Assembly (NCBI GenBank): GCA_036346395.1
Contig: CM070604.1
Location: 4,263,904 to 4,327,903 of the forward strand
Direction of reading: 5' to 3'
DNA from: Hsuehochloa calcarea
Lineage: Eukaryota; Streptophyta; Magnoliopsida; Poales; Poaceae
Length of the DNA stretch: 64,000 bases
The notes under the pieces were generated by a model. It was not told the DNA's origin and did no database searches. It saw only the letters and a program-made list of their open reading frames with translations. The translations under genes and the position numbers were made by a program. This document shows, one piece after another, positions 35,034 to 47,600 of this stretch. Numbering within the stretch: the stretch's first letter is position 1; each line of letters starts with the position of its first letter.

Positions 35034-38000
35034 ATGAGGCTCTCATCCTCCGCCGGCAGCGTCCTCCCAACTCAGGCGGCGGCGTCGCCGGAAGGTACTT
35101 ATTTTTTATGCCGAGTTTTTTGTGCTCCTTGGCTTCTCATTAATGCTCTCGCTGTTCATTTATTTACAGTTTAATTTGAAGTCTAGGGACTAGTATTTGG
35201 TTGTTGTTTGTTCGTATGCCTTGCTTCAAAGCTTCTCTATGGACTATGGTCGTGTGATCAGGCAACAACCCAATGCGGCAAATTTGAGCCCAGTGTGATA
35301 TTTGGATTTGTTATGATGATTTATTTTGGAGGGATGTTCTAATGGACATGAAAATAATTTTTTTGGGGAATTTTGGTCTTTCGTTCCACGAAATTTCAGT
35401 TCTGTAATCATGCATATGTTGCCTATTTTCGATCCAATTCTTGCTGTATGAGTTGATTCGTCGAGATTGTTCTTCCCTGATAATAAATTGATGTGTATTT
35501 TCACCCCAATAATATATTATTTTCTAGGATGATGAAAAAAAAAACTCTCTTTAGGCCACTTAGAAGTTCATTTCATACCTTATCCACCTTCTGAAACAAT
35601 CTTGAGACGAGCATATGAATTCAGAGACGTTACAGTTCATGCTCCCTAGAGCTACTTTTGTATATTAAAATCTACACTGTTAATTCTTCTGCTCAAATGC
35701 TTTTGCCATTACAGCTGTAGAGGAGCAGAAGTGCCTGAATTCGGAGCTATGGCATGCGTGTGCCGGCCCGCTTGTTTCCTTGCCTGCAGTGGGTAGCCGG
35801 GTGGTGTATTTCGCACAGGGTCACAGCGAGCAGGTTAGTGTAATTTCACTCCAGCGCAAGCTTTGCATGACCCTGAATCCTATATCATGTGGTTATTTCT
35901 TTGTCAAACTGAAATCTGGCTTAAATTCTGCCGAAAATCGATTGTTTTCTTCTATTTTATATAAATTTATTAGGTGAATTTCTGTCTCAGGTAGCCGCAT
36001 CAACAAATAAAGAAATGGAGTCTCAGATCCCCAACTATCCTAACCTGCCTCCACAGCTTATATGCCAACTGCATAATGTGACCATGCATGTAAGCTTGGA
36101 GCTTTGCAGCACATTTTTCCAAAGCTAAGTAGTCTCACTGCTATCTTTGTGTTTCATCACCTGTGTTATTTCCTTCAGGCTGATGCAGAAACGGATGAGG
36201 TCTATGCGCAGATGACGTTACAACCACTTAGCCCGGTAATTCTTATTTTTCCTACCAACTTGTGCCATGTGCAAATTCCACTTAGTATCCAAGAGAGTAA
36301 TTTTGGGCTTGCTTTTATTTTCAGCAAGAGCTCAAGGATCCGTATCTACATGCTGAATTAGGTACTGCCAACAAACAGCCATCGAATTATTTTTGCAAAA
36401 CATTAACAGCAAGTGACACAAGTACGCATGGTGGATTCTCTGTTCCCCGGCGAGCAGCTGAGAAAGTGTTTCCTCCGCTGGTCTGTGCTGCTTCTCTACA
36501 GTTTCCAGCTCAATCTTTGAACTGATTTGGTTGCATCAAGTGAACTAAATCATCAATTGCTCTAACTTGCCTATAACTTCTGTAGGATTTCACTCAGCAG
36601 CCTCCAGCACAGGAGCTGATGGCAAAAGATCTTCATGGCAACGAGTGGAAATTCCGTCACATCTTTCGCGGTGAGTAGTTCTTTTTACTATTGCTAGTTC
36701 TCAATTTTGTGATAATAACCTAGTACCTCAGTCTCTAGTTGCAATTGTAGATTAATTTGTCTTTGTGGCCACAAGTTAAAAGGCATCCCTTCAATTTTCT
36801 CATGCAAATAAGAAAAAAAAAATCTGTGTTAGAAAAAAGGTCAATCGTGATGGCAAAACTAATATCTTAAGTTAAGAAAAAAGTTTACTCATAAAATCTA
36901 TTTCTTGGTGCAGGTCAGCCAAAGCGCCATCTTCTCACTACAGGCTGGAGTGTTTTTATAAGTGCAAAAAGGCTCGTCGCCGGAGACTCTGTCCTTTTTA
37001 TCTGGTATGTTTATTCTTCCAATATTCAAGATGATCGATTGACACCCTTCTATACTTTGCTGTCCCCTATCCAGCACATAGATTCTTCATGGTTGTATTT
37101 ATGTTACTATGTATCTCCTTGCCTTGTCAGGAATGACAGCAATCAGCTTCTTCTGGGAATTCGCCGGGCAAATCGGCCACAAACTGTCATGCCATCTTCA
37201 GTCCTGTCTAGTGATAGCATGCACATTGGTCTTCTTGCTGCAGCTGCTCATGCTGCTTCAACAAATAGCCGGTTTACAATATTTTATAATCCAAGGTAAA
37301 ATTGTTGTATGCATTTATTTATTCAGCACTTCTTCTCAATATTTTAACCTCTCTTTTTTTGTACAGGGCGAGCCCTTCAGAGTTCGTTATACCGCTTGCT
37401 AAGTATGTAAAGGCTGTGTACCATACCCGTATATCTGTGGGGATGCGCTTCAGGATGCTTTTTGAGACAGAGGAGTCAAGTGTTAGGAGGTATGCTAAAT
37501 TATGTTTACCCGGCGTATTTTTGCTCTGTGCGAACTTGGCCTGCCCAGTGTCCACTGCATGATTGTTTTACCCCATCAGTTTCCATAAGCTTGATAAAAT
37601 GTGCTCATTGCCATGTGGGCTGGTGCATTCTCCAACGAGATCTCTGGCTTTGGCTATGTGTTGATGTGCTTCTCACCTTTTACTCAATACTAAACTAGCA
37701 TATTTGCAGCCATACATGCTATTAAGTCTAACCAGATTAAATATTATTTTCCAGATACATGGGGACAATTACAGGAATCAGTGATCTTGATGGTGTTCGT
37801 TGGCCAAACTCACATTGGCGTTCTGTAAAGGTATATTTCCAGGCTAGCACTTTTATTGCCTTGAGTAAACTCTTTGCAAGAACTTTGCCAGTTGTTTATC
37901 GATGTACCATGCAAGTTTTCGGTTAGGCGAGATGAAATTTCCTTTAAAGATTGCTTGCTCTTACGTGGTACTAACTTCGTGGTTTAGCATGTTATAAAAT

Positions 38001-40431
38001 TTTGTATCTGAAATCTGAATAATGTAGGTTGGCTGGGATGAGTCAACTGCTGGAGAGAGGCAGCCAAGGGTGTCACTTTGGGAGATTGAGCCCCTGACAA
38101 CTTTCCCAATGTATCCATCTCCTTTTCCACTCAGGCTGAAACGTCCATGGCCAACAGGCTTGCCTTCTCTACATGGTAGGAGGGAAAGTTCATCTTTAGC
38201 TAAAATTTATAGATAACTATTCTTAAATAATTGTGCAGTACGCTTTTAAGACTACAAATTATCTTTACATGTGATGTCTTTCTGCAGGTGGTAAAGATGA
38301 TGACTTGACTTCCTCTCTCATGTGGCTTCGAGATAGCGCAAACCCTGGTTTCCAATCGTTGAATTTTGGTGGTCTCGGTACAAGTCCTTGGATGCAGCCA
38401 AGGCTGGATGCTTCCTTGCTTGGTCTACAGCCTGACATATACCAAACGATAGCCGCGACTGCTTTCCAGGACCCAACAAAGCAGGTGCCGCCCACGATAT
38501 TGCAGTTCCAGCAGCCGCAGAACATAGTAGGTAGAGCAGCATCACTTTTGCCAAGTCAAATTTTGCAGCAAGTGCAGCCTCAGTTTCAGCAGCAGCCATA
38601 CCTTCAAAACATCAATGAGACCAGAATCCAAGGCCAGGCTCAGTCTGAGTTCCTTCAGCAGCAGCTCCAACGCTGCCAGTCGTTTAATGAGCAGAAGCCA
38701 CAGCTGCAACCGCAGCAGCAACAGCAAGAATCACAGCAGCAGCAGCAATCACAGTGTATGCAAGTTCCTCAACATCAACAAATGCAACAACAGAAGAACA
38801 TGGCCAACTACCAGTCTGTATCTAATACATTATCAACATTTTCTCAACTCTCGTCGGTTCCTCAGTCTTCAGCTATGACACTGCAAACAGTCTCACCGTT
38901 CTCGCAGCCACAGGGCTTTTCGGATACAAATATGAGTTCATTGCCCCCATCCAATGCCTCCACCATGCATAATACATTGAGGACATTCTCATCAGAAGCA
39001 GCTTCGCACCAAAGTATGCCAAGACCCACTGCTATACCTGTCCCTGACCCATGGTCATCGAAGCGAGTTGCAGTGGAGTCTTTGCTTCCTCCTCGGCCTC
39101 AGGTTACGTCGCATATAGAACAGTTAGACTCAACGCCACCTAGTATACCTCAAAGCTCTGCATTGGCGCCGCTTCCTGGAAGAGGGTGCTTGGTTGATCA
39201 AGATGGGAACTCTGATCCTCAAAATCATCTCTTGTTTGGCGTTAATATAGACTCTCAGTCACTTCTAATGCAAGGAGGCATCTCAAGCCTCCACAGTGAG
39301 AATGATTCGACTGCAATTCCCTATTCCACCTCCAATTTCCTGAGCGCTTCGCAAAATGATTTTCCCTTGGATCAAACACTAAATAGCTCGTGCTGCTTAG
39401 ATGGATCAGGATATGCGCCATGCTCACAGAATTCTGATCAAGTGAATCAACCACCTGCAACCTTCGTGAAGGTGAGTGACTATTTCTATAGGATAGGCGT
39501 TCATTTCACTTCTTTTTTCCCTTATTTTGTGCTTCGTACACGACACTTTCAGGTATTGGCTATTTTACTCATTACTTGACTACTGATAACAGCGTATGGC
39601 GCCCGCCTTTAACCAATAAACTAGTTTATGGGCGCCCGCCTTCAACCAATAAACTAGTTTATGGATCCCCCCCCCCCCCCCAACAGAGAGAGAGAGAGAG
39701 ATTTTGAAGCAATGTCAACTTTTAACTATCGATAACCATGTATTGCTTATGCCTTTAACCATTAAATTCCTAGAAATAGAATTGATAATTTACAATTGAA
39801 CATATCGAGCATCCGTGCATATATGTGAGCTACATTTGATTACTTTTCATCACTAGATGTAAGCAATACCCCGGTTTCTGAAATGCCCTGATTTCTTGTG
39901 AACTTATTCCCTAGATCACTGTTAATTTGCAAAATTGCTTCCATGTGAACAGGTTTACAAATCTGGAACCTACGGAAGGTCACTTGATATCACTAGGTTT
40001 AGTAGCTATCATGAACTCCGTAGAGAACTAGGGCACCTATTTGGTCTTGAGGGCCAGTTGGAAGACCCTTTGAGATCAGGCTGGCAGCTTGTATTCGTCG
40101 ACCGAGAGGAGGATGTCCTTCTAGTTGGCGACGACCCTTGGCAGTAAGTTTTCGTAACCATCCTGATGATAATTTGAGCAGTTCTGGTTACTGTTTCATG
40201 CTCTTCCTTACATTGCTGCGCCTTGCAACGTGCAGGGAGTTCGTGAACAGCGTGTTCTGCATAAAGATACTCTCACCACAGGAGGTGCAGCAGATGGGCA
40301 AGCAGGGCCTTGAGCTTTTGAGCTCGGCTCCCGCAAGAAGGCTAGTTAGCAGCTGTGACGACTATGTGAGCAGGCAGGAATCAAGGAGCCTGAGCACCGG
40401 AATCGCGTCTGTCGGTTCAGTTGAATTCTGA
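35034..40431 (+). CDS. ARF17: Auxin response factor, ARF6/8 clade (ARF17-like), 14 exons
   Basis: Activating auxin-response transcription factor of the nucleus, binding TGTCTC-type sites. Exons: 35034-35094, 35715-35833, 35991-36089, 36179-36235, 36325-36480, 36586-36670, 36914-37004, 37131-37295, 37367-37489, 37755-37830, 38028-38175, 38288-39471, 39953-40143 and 40236-40431. All have GT/AG borders; they join in frame to 2,751 nt (916 aa plus stop). N-terminus MRLSSSAGSVLP. B3 domain from about residue 127 (YFCKTLTASDTSTHGGFSVP) with the RGQPKRHLLTTGWS block. ARF domain with VSLWEIEPLTTFPMYPSPFP. Middle region from about 395-785 rich in Gln, Leu and Ser (activator type). PB1 domain from about 789 (KVYKSGTYGRSLDITRFSSY; acidic VDREEDVLLVGDDPWQEF) for Aux/IAA and ARF pairing. 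C-terminus RSLSTGIASVGSVEF is very close to rice ARF17 as I recall it. Oddity: YFAQGH where the family has YFPQGH. Confidence 0.97.
40072..40092 (+). promoter_or_regulatory. miR167 target site in ARF exon 13
   Basis: The 21-nt site runs from GAGATCAGG into CTGGCAGCTTGT. Recalled miR167 (UGAAGCUGCCAGCAUGAUCU) pairs with it apart from about four positions (both ends and one internal position). It is the standard site of the ARF6/8 clade, located in the PB1-coding exon. Confidence 0.9.
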
Positions 40432-43400
40432 AGAGAGGGCGTTCATGAACCCTCGGATTAAGGCTAGGTTGTTACGTATGTTTCTGCAGCTTTTTTCTAG
40501 TTTTGAGACCTGAACGGAAAGCACATAGATCATGCCTAGCTTTAAGTTATGTACCATCTAATAATTATGACATATGATATCTTCTTCTAAGTAGAAACTA
40601 CCACCTTTTAGTATACATGCCAAAACATTGCTCCATGGAATACTAATCCTGTGAATGTAGGCTCTCCAAATTATCGACTCTCGTAGCGTCGCACATGTCT
40701 ATCTTGTTCATATTCTGCATAAGCATGGCATTTTGGTTCCACATGTGGCAGTAAGCAAACAAACAGGGCGGTCCTTGGCACGATGGTAAAACGTGCTTCA
40801 TTCCAAGTAGGGCCATCTTAGACTTACTTCTGAATCCAGCTCATTGATCTTCATAGGTTTACTTCCAAAATTAGTAGCACTCAAGTTACTCCTGCTGTTA
40901 ATGGTATGGTCAAACTGCTATTGCCATTATCAGTAAAAGGCAGTTTGGTGCAATCCTGTGAGGATCATGGATAGACCCAAAGACATGAGCGTTCTGGCCC
41001 TTTCCACTTGGAGGAATTTAGGCATAATTTCTTTGAGGCACTGACTTTGCAAAGAGCTGGACCAGCACTCCCATGTGAGGTCTGGGTCCCCATCTGGCTG
41101 ACTTACCTTCACTCAAACTGGAGCCAATTGCATTGCAAGGGAAAAGAAAAGGAAGATTGCCTCCCTTTCCTGAGGGTCAGCCAGTGGTGAGAGGTGTGGA
41201 TGTGAATGTGATGCCTCTTTCCCTCCATCCAAACCATCACACATCCATTTCTTCAGGCCTTAATGCACCCCATCCATGTATCCATCCATGGCTCATGTGC
41301 TAAATGCTGATCATACCCTCCTGTTGTGCTTGGCTCAATGGTCCTCCCAAGAGGTGTGTGAATGTGTGTGTAGGGTGGTGAATTGGATTGGCTTGGCTTG
41401 GTTGGTTGTGGATTGTGACAAGTTTAAAGTGGGAGCATGTGGAGTGCAATAGCACACCACCCACTCTTTTCAAGGATTTGGGCATCTTGCTCTCCCCACA
41501 TCGATCTATTGACGATTCCTCCATCTCAGTCAGATCTTTGGCCGGCCCCATCGCCCTGCCCCTCCTCAGATCTTGGCCTTTCCCCATCCATCCTCACTGG
41601 CCTTTCTTTCCTCCACAGCAATGGAGAAAAAGAAACCAAGAAAGAGAGGAGCTTGGACTTGGAGAGTAAAATACGCTACTGGAGTGGAGCGGAGTGGAGC
41701 AGCGTTGCCTCGCATTTTCTTTTCTTCAGATACCTCGCCATCAGCCACAGTAAGGCGTCAAAACCGAACCTTGTCGTCTGCTTCAGGTTGGTTGGTCACT
41801 TGGTTGTCCTCCTTGGGAGGCAAGGTGGAAGCGCCGCCCGTGCCCAAGGATCTGTCTGTCTGTCTGTCTCACTGTTGTTTTGGTTCAAGGAAGCAGACAC
41901 GACGACCCTGCTGCTTTCTCTCTTTTCTCTTCCCCTTGTGGAACCTGACAACGGGTCACGCGCTCCTCGGCTCGTGCGCAGATTCGCGTCGTCAGAGAGC
42001 ACCAAGGCACGCCCACACGCACGTACGATGCCGGCGCAGCGCACGCGCCGTGCCGCCAGTCCACCCGCGCTCGCCGTGCGCGTACGTACCCGCTTCGCTG
42101 CAGCGCGTGGCAAATGGCGGCATGGCTACGTGCGGCCGGCCGGTGGCTTGGCGTTAGGGTCGCGCCGCCTCTGCTGCTTTTGCCTCGTTGCATACGCTCG
42201 GAAGGACACACAAAAAAAAAACGTACAAAATTTTTATTTAAAAAATAATAATGAGATCCTCATCTGAGAGTTGGATTCTCGTGGAAATTTTAGAGGAATT
42301 ACCATGTCTCTTGCGGAACTCATGCCAAATTTGTTCAAAGTATGGCTCGCAATCTTCTATCTATTATATTATTAAAGTAATAGAAAAACAAGCATCACGT
42401 TCGCTCTTAATAACTAGAAATTCTAATATTATTAGGTGAAAAAAAGAAAGATCTGCACCATCAATTACGGTATGATCAAGTTATAACGGTTTAAATTTTT
42501 TTTGAAAAAGACTTCATATCAAATACAATCTATAAATAATTGAAATTCGAATAAAAATTAAAATCAAATTACATACAAATTTCACAGTAAAATCCCTAAA
42601 TAACTAAAATTCTGAATATATTAAATAAAATTAGCAGTTTAATTTGTATACAACCTCCAATAAAATATTTGAAATTTTGAATAAAATAAAAAGTTGTAAC
42701 GGAGATAACATAAATGTTATCAGAGGAGACCACGAAATAGTGCAAATAGTGTCAATCTATCATACAAGAAGACATCGACCCATGGGAAAGCGAAGAGTCG
42801 AGGCTAGGGAAGTGGGGATAAGGGCAATATCGTGCTGCTTACCTTAGCCGTTCAACAAGGACAACATAATGTTGCTCGTCAGAACTGTTGAAGAGAAAAA
42901 GACCAAAGTCGAAAGAGCCAAGGGCCGGAGCCGCAGGGAATAGGCTCAGGGTTGCAGAAGAGAGCGTGATGGGTGTCCTTGGCAGACAGTAGTGATCGGC
43001 GACTGTTGCACGTGTATGCATGTTTGATGTCGCACAGTCAGCATTAAGTAATAATTAAAGAGATGTAGGATATAACTATTTGGCAGAGTATTGTATTGAA
43101 AGGAGTAACAACCGATAAGGATGGATCAAGAATCGAGTTTAATGTTGGAGGTTGAAGCATAAAAACTATGACAACGAAAAGAGATAGAAAATACGATTTA
43201 GTGGGGGCAACAAGCATGTGAGGGAAGATAAGTTCGAAGTAGTCTAGGTTGCCCATAGTGTATTGATGTGCGTGAGTAAGGTACTCTAATACAATGTAAA
43301 CTAAACTAATAAGATAATTTACCGCACACATAATCAACGTATTGGTTGAGATTAAATAGAGGTGTATGTGTATGCATACTTTTTAAAAAAGAGAGTAACT

Positions 43401-44659
43401 AATAGAGGAAGAATATGGGCATGCAATTATATGATCCATGCATGATGGAGAATGGTTACGTTTATAAGAACCACAATAACTTATTATGTTCAATGATTTT
43501 CTTCTATCAAAGCTCATACTTCAATTACGTTTCTCAAGTTGTATTTTTCTTCAAGTTTTAATTGTCATTTTCAATGTTTATAAAGTCTTAAAAATCTAAA
43601 TAGCCTACAAGATACATAAATATATTCTTAAGCACTTAAGTTATATCATTTGATACTACAACTTTAAAACAAATCTAACCATGCACCTGCTAGTTTTGAT
43701 GGAATCCTACAAGTTGCCCATGTTTCAGACAGGGTACAACAACACTAGGAAGATGTGGCTCGTAAAAAACAATACTACTCTCTCTGTTCAAGAATATATG
43801 ATATTTTATACATCAACACGATCTCCAAAATACAATTTTGACCATTACTTTTTGTATGAATATAAAATAATATAAAACTATTATATTATAAAACTATTTT
43901 GTATGATTAATTTAATAATACTATTTTTATATGACCATATATATATATATATATCAAAATTAAAGAAGTTTGATTGCACCGTCGTATTTCTGAACGGATG
44001 GAACTAACATGTCATGTGGCGCCTCTATCTATTTTTGGCCGCGCACTTTATCGAACTCTGCGCCTAGAATGAGCTCGTTTTGTACAGCGAAAAGGCATAG
44101 TTTAACAAAGTAGCACTACGCTAGCTAGGGCTTGTAGGATTCTAGCCACTACGCAATGGGAAAATTCGTCGCAATCCGCATAGAACGATCTAGGACAGGT
44201 AAAAAGAGAGAGGATGCAAAAAAAGAAAAACAAGAAAAAAAGAGAGAGAGAGAGAAGGGAACTGACATTTGATCATGATGCCCCTCTCCTAACAAAATCA
44301 TAACGCACAACCTGACAACCATGGTCCTCTGTATTCTCCAAAGCACATATAAGAACACAGCGGGCTATTCTTAACAGTGTGTTATTGTAACTGATATAGA
44401 CCACCGTATTAATCTCAACATGTCACAAAATGAGTCCATGTCTTGCCGCCTGAGTAAAGCTCCAGTAACGGATACGAGTGCCAACAGTACTCAGTAATAC
44501 AGAATCAACAATTCACCATCTGGTTCTAATCTGAGTAAAGAAAAATAAAATAGAAAAAATATATTGTAACTCTCCGAACTCAGTTTCCACAGGTGGCTCT
44601 CTCAACAGAGCAAATAATCTCCATGGATCAATCAAAGGCACTCAGTCTTCTTGCCCGCC
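40432..44659. other. Convergent intergenic region between ARF and CPSF30
   Basis: Holds the two 3' UTRs and repeats. A 276-codon plus frame (41,437-42,267) and a 194-codon frame overlapping it have no recognisable domain and are judged chance. The stretch 42,230-43,660 is AT-rich. Near 42,356 TCTATCTATTATATTATTAAAG resembles a Helitron 5' end, weakly. Confidence 0.4.
43770..43975. mobile_element. Stowaway-like MITE fragment
   Basis: Starts TACTACTCTCTCTGTTCAAG, a diverged form of the Stowaway CTCCCTCCGT start. Continues with the typical CAAAATACAATTTTGACCAT and TATGAATATAAAAT interior and runs into a TA microsatellite (about 43,935-43,955). No right terminus is found. Confidence 0.45.
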
Positions 44660-47600
44660 CTATCGTTTCCTTGACCGCCTAGGCGCCGCCTCCTCATCGC
44701 TCTCGCTGTCATCTCGGAAGGCACCGATATTACATCTGTCCCCAGATTGAGATTTGGTTCCGTCTGCTCCAGAATTCCCAGTAGTGTCATAACCCTTGCT
44801 TCCCTGGTCTGATGTTGTTTCATAACAGTCGTTCCTGTCACCACCTGGCCTTCTTTGCTCCCGTTTCGCAGCACGACTGTTTGGCAGAGGTGGTGGGGGC
44901 ATGAAAGGAGCCATACCAATGGGACGCTTTGGTCGTCCAGGCCCGCCCATTCCCATGCCCCCCATGAGCGGTCCACGACCAGGGCCCATCATCATCTCAA
45001 GGCCCATTGGGAAGAGCCCCCCAGGTTGTGGAGGCCTGCCAGGGAAGACCATACCAGGCAAAGGACCTCCTCTAGAGAAGTCACCGGGAAACCTTGGGCC
45101 ACCAAACGGTGGAAAACCACGAGGCACGCCGAAAGGATCAGGCATGCCAAAACCACCGCCGAAACCAAAACCATCACCCATCATGTTGGGGGGGAAGCCA
45201 CGCCCTCCAATCATTGGTCCAACACCACGTAGCATTGGCATTTGAGGCGGCCACATCATCCCCCTTCCTCTTCCCCTTCCTTGAGATTCTTGGCCATTGT
45301 TTTCTTCCTCTTCCTCTTCCTCACTTTCCTCTTCCTCCTCTTCCTCATTGTCCTCATACAGCACAATATCTTGATTGTCAGTTGCCTCGTCAGCACTAAC
45401 TCCCTTGGCCTTTTCCTCTTCTCTCTTGGCTTCTGCTGCGACTAGCATAGCCTAAAGCCACATTCAAAATATCAGACGGTGCACATGGCATCACCTCAAA
45501 CAAGAGAAAAAGAAGGGGGGAAAAGCAACATGTGATTAATAAAAAATATTTGAACCAAGTAAATAAAAGTGGGTTAGGCCTTTTAGCAAAGGAACCAACC
45601 GGCTTTTATTAAACCATAAGCAATTATTAGCTTGTACCACATATACATATATCTTCAAGTAAAATAGTATTGACCAGCATAAAACTGTGGAGTTGTGCAT
45701 TGTTACTTTTACAAGAGAGTGCATTCTGTGTGCGCTGATAACTGCTATCTGATTAATAGTACATAATGCTTCGTTATTATTTTTTAGTCAATCAAAAAAA
45801 TGCAATCCTACTATCTTTCCGTAGCATTATTTACCCCTACAGTAAAAAAATATTATAAATTTTGGTGTATCTTCCGCATCTTTCTAAAATCACCCTGCCA
45901 ACTTAAATCTTATGTGTGCAGATTTTAATATTATGGTTCATCCATCATTATTTAACTAGTAACTAGTCTAAGAACATTGGTATGTCAGCCCATCTCCAGG
46001 CGCAAAATGAAAATGGGTGAAGTATACAGCTAAAAGATGCCACGAAGTGGATGATGCTTCTTCTGCAGTTTAAAATCATGTTCAGTATGCAGGAATACGA
46101 GCTCAAAGCAAAGCTATTTGTATCCCAATTTACAATGGTACTTGTGATGGTTTAGGCTGATATGCCCACCAGGAAGGAAAAAGGCAGCTAATGGCAATTG
46201 TCCATCATGATAAATAGGCAAGAAAAATGCATGGCCTACCGTAAGTTCGCTGTCTGGCTCCAGATAAAGCAGAGAAGCCAATTGCTCACCAATGAAAGGT
46301 TCTAATTCCTGGCAATCCCGGCTGATCTGCACAAGTCAAAAGTGAATTAAGCAGATAAATCAAGAAAACTGTTGAGATTGTGGATAAAGAATTAAACGCT
46401 GAAGCGATAAGGGGCAGTGGTGCACAATATCACATCACTTCAGCTTCCATAATCATATTTAGAAGTAGCCTGGAGAATCCGAAAGTTTGAATTGTTTGGA
46501 CTCTTTCGGTAGAAAGTTATGAGTGATTAGCTGCTGAGGGAAGAGTACGAGCAATCATAATTGCGTCTAATTTGAGAAATTAAGCAAACCCCAGCTTGCG
46601 AGAGACCACCAAATAAGTGTATAGGAAAGTTGTCATTGAAAATTGACTACTCATTCATCACTGTGAGCTTAACATTACAATTTCTGTTACTTATTCTTTC
46701 CAACCCCATCTATGTAGAAGTTTCTTTCACCTAGAGTAATAGTGTAGCCAGTGTTTAATCATTACATGACAGTCTAAATGTGTGAAGTTTGAACTTTGAC
46801 TTAAAGCCAACCAAGAAAACATAATGTAATATAGTGTTTGTAGTGAAATATAAATCAAGAGGATAGTGACAAGTGACAACAAAGCAAATTTCTGTTTTAG
46901 TGCACTAAGGTAGGTCCAAAAATCAAGCAAAGTCAGTTCAGTCCTTCCAGGTAGGTTTGACAATCAGCTTAATCAACAATGTGGTAAGAACAATCATGGA
47001 AAGATATTAGCAATAAGAAAGACGACAAGCCATACAAGCTAGTGATAGGAGTATTTTGTTGGAATTAATCTTGTCATTAGTATCTTTATATTTTGATTTG
47101 GCATGTATTTTAGTTGCATGAGTTATCTAGTCTTTGCATGTAGTAGTGCAGGTAGCTAGCAATGCATGTGTCTGCCATCTTGCACGTAGCTACATGTTAG
47201 TTGGTGACGCTGGCATCACTGAGAAGGTGAGGAGATGGTGTTGGTTTGGCTTCACTGGAGAATGGGTCGTGCGTGTGTTACGATATGCAGCGCACTATCT
47301 GGTCGTATTGGCCTAGTAGTTTGCCGAGTCTTCGCTGGTGAGTGCGTTGGAGCAAGTCGTGTGCGTGGGCGCTGCATGGGATGATACATGCAAGTCCTAG
47401 TCTCACGTAGGGAGTTATTAGTTTGTTTAGTGTATGTGTGAGTATTGCTACATGGAAACGCATTAAGTGCTAGTCATTCCAACATGCCATAAGAGTTGGT
47501 TTTGTATTGCACGATTCCTTTGGATCGTGGCCTGTGTAGTCGCTTGGTAGTTGGGTAGTTGTTGAATAAAAGGAAAAGAAACAGGCAAGTCACAAGTGGT

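Noticed and set aside
41437..42267. 276-codon plus-strand frame
   Set aside because: No domain recognised, shifting composition, and overlapped by a 194-codon frame in another phase. Best explained as chance in GC-rich DNA.
44855..45399. Plus-strand frames of 101-125 codons opposite the last CPSF30 exon
   Set aside because: Shadows of the Gly/Pro- and Glu-rich coding exon.
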